Below are positions 63,798 through 64,000 of a stretch of 64,000 nucleotides of DNA, one piece after another. The translations under genes were made by a program, and so were the position numbers. The number at the start of each line of letters is the position of its first letter. The stretch's first letter is position 1. The notes below the pieces were generated by a model. It ran no database searches and was not told where the DNA came from. It saw nothing but the letters and a program-made list of their open reading frames with translations. This DNA comes from Dyadobacter luticola (GTDB taxonomy: Bacteria; Bacteroidota; Bacteroidia; Cytophagales; Spirosomataceae): NCBI RefSeq assembly GCF_005860805.1, contig NZ_VCEJ01000002.1, positions 1,038,375-1,102,374 on the forward strand, read 5' to 3'.

Positions 63798-64000
63798 ATG
63801 ACCAAGTATTGGGTCGAACATTTAAATTGCCGTTTGAATACGCAAAATGCTATGACTGAAAAATCTCACAATGTTGCCGCCCAAGCTTCCATCGCCGTTT
63901 TACCCTTCAAAAATCTGAGTAATGATCCCGAAGAAGAATATTTCAGCGACGGGGTGACGGAAGAAATTATCAATGTACTGAGCCGCGTGCCGGGTTTGCA
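63798..64000 (+). CDS. TolB/CadC-like N-terminal domain protein (partial)
   Basis: The first 67 codons of a gene cut by the window end. SIAVLPFKNLSNDPEEEYFSDGVTEEII is the signature of the FlgO/TolB-like domain that precedes TPR repeats in many adenylate-cyclase-like and CadC-like regulators. A second ATG at 63852 (MTEKSHN) is an equally good start. It is divergent from the HMG-CoA reductase gene, so it may share regulatory DNA with the operon. Confidence 0.75.
   Translation, partial: MTKYWVEHLNCRLNTQNAMTEKSHNVAAQASIAVLPFKNLSNDPEEEYFSDGVTEEIINVLSRVPGL

Overview
The window looks like chromosomal DNA of a Bacteroidota bacterium, most likely a Cytophagales member of the Spirosomataceae/Dyadobacter type. 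This is inferred from the sequence alone. Supporting signs are a 1372-residue secreted protein with a C-terminal type IX secretion sorting domain, promoters of the Bacteroidota form (TTG or TTTG, about 20 bases, then TAnnTTTG), almost no Shine-Dalgarno sequences, and families typical of the phylum (SusD-independent two-component-propeller proteins, ArsR/AHSA1/DoxX operons, zeta toxins, AraC regulators paired with reductases).

Layout. 1-4300: stress and RNA genes (VF530-like protein, CbpA-type J-protein and CbpM-like modulator, DEAD-box helicase), a CHRD lipoprotein and a BatE-like TPR/SH3 protein. 4359-4629: a tRNA-Lys preceded by an almost identical copy carrying three short GC-rich insertions. 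4670-15660: a decayed genomic island bounded by a 21-bp direct repeat (one mismatch). It holds a broken tyrosine integrase, a broken AAA ATPase fused to a broken TlpA-like gene, an orphan ORF and a membrane-protein ORF separated by about 85-bp palindromic repeats, a DoxX gene, a giant beta-helix T9SS cargo and an alpha/beta-hydrolase remnant. 15.7-20.7 kb: a membrane protein, an XRE regulator, a frameshifted beta-helix membrane protein, an XRE/zeta-toxin/small-ORF module and a DUF1801 protein.

20.8-50.5 kb: a long run of oxidoreductases next to their likely regulators (AraC, HxlR and ArsR families), two paralogous zinc alcohol dehydrogenases, a three-gene molybdenum hydroxylase (2Fe-2S subunit, cytochrome c, molybdopterin subunit), catalase-peroxidase KatG, an ECF sigma factor with a transmembrane C-terminal extension, and the ArsR/SRPBCC/DoxX/YdeI operon with a visible operator. 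50.5-54.5 kb: a small orphan gene with a structured leader, DUF4256, a PQQ-type glucose/sorbosone dehydrogenase with a cytochrome c domain, and a YegD-like Hsp70.

54.5-63.7 kb: a seven-gene minus-strand operon with four 4-base ATGA overlaps: HMG-CoA-reductase-like enzyme, UbiA-like prenyltransferase, PEP/pyruvate-binding phosphotransferase, DUF3419 (BtaA-like) aminocarboxypropyl transferase, dolichol/phytol-kinase-like protein, GNAT-like acyltransferase and an OleC-like AMP ligase. I know of no described pathway with this exact set, and it is the strongest candidate here for an undescribed biosynthetic system, perhaps for an isoprenoid or unusual lipid. The window ends inside a divergent gene with a TolB/CadC-like N-terminal domain.
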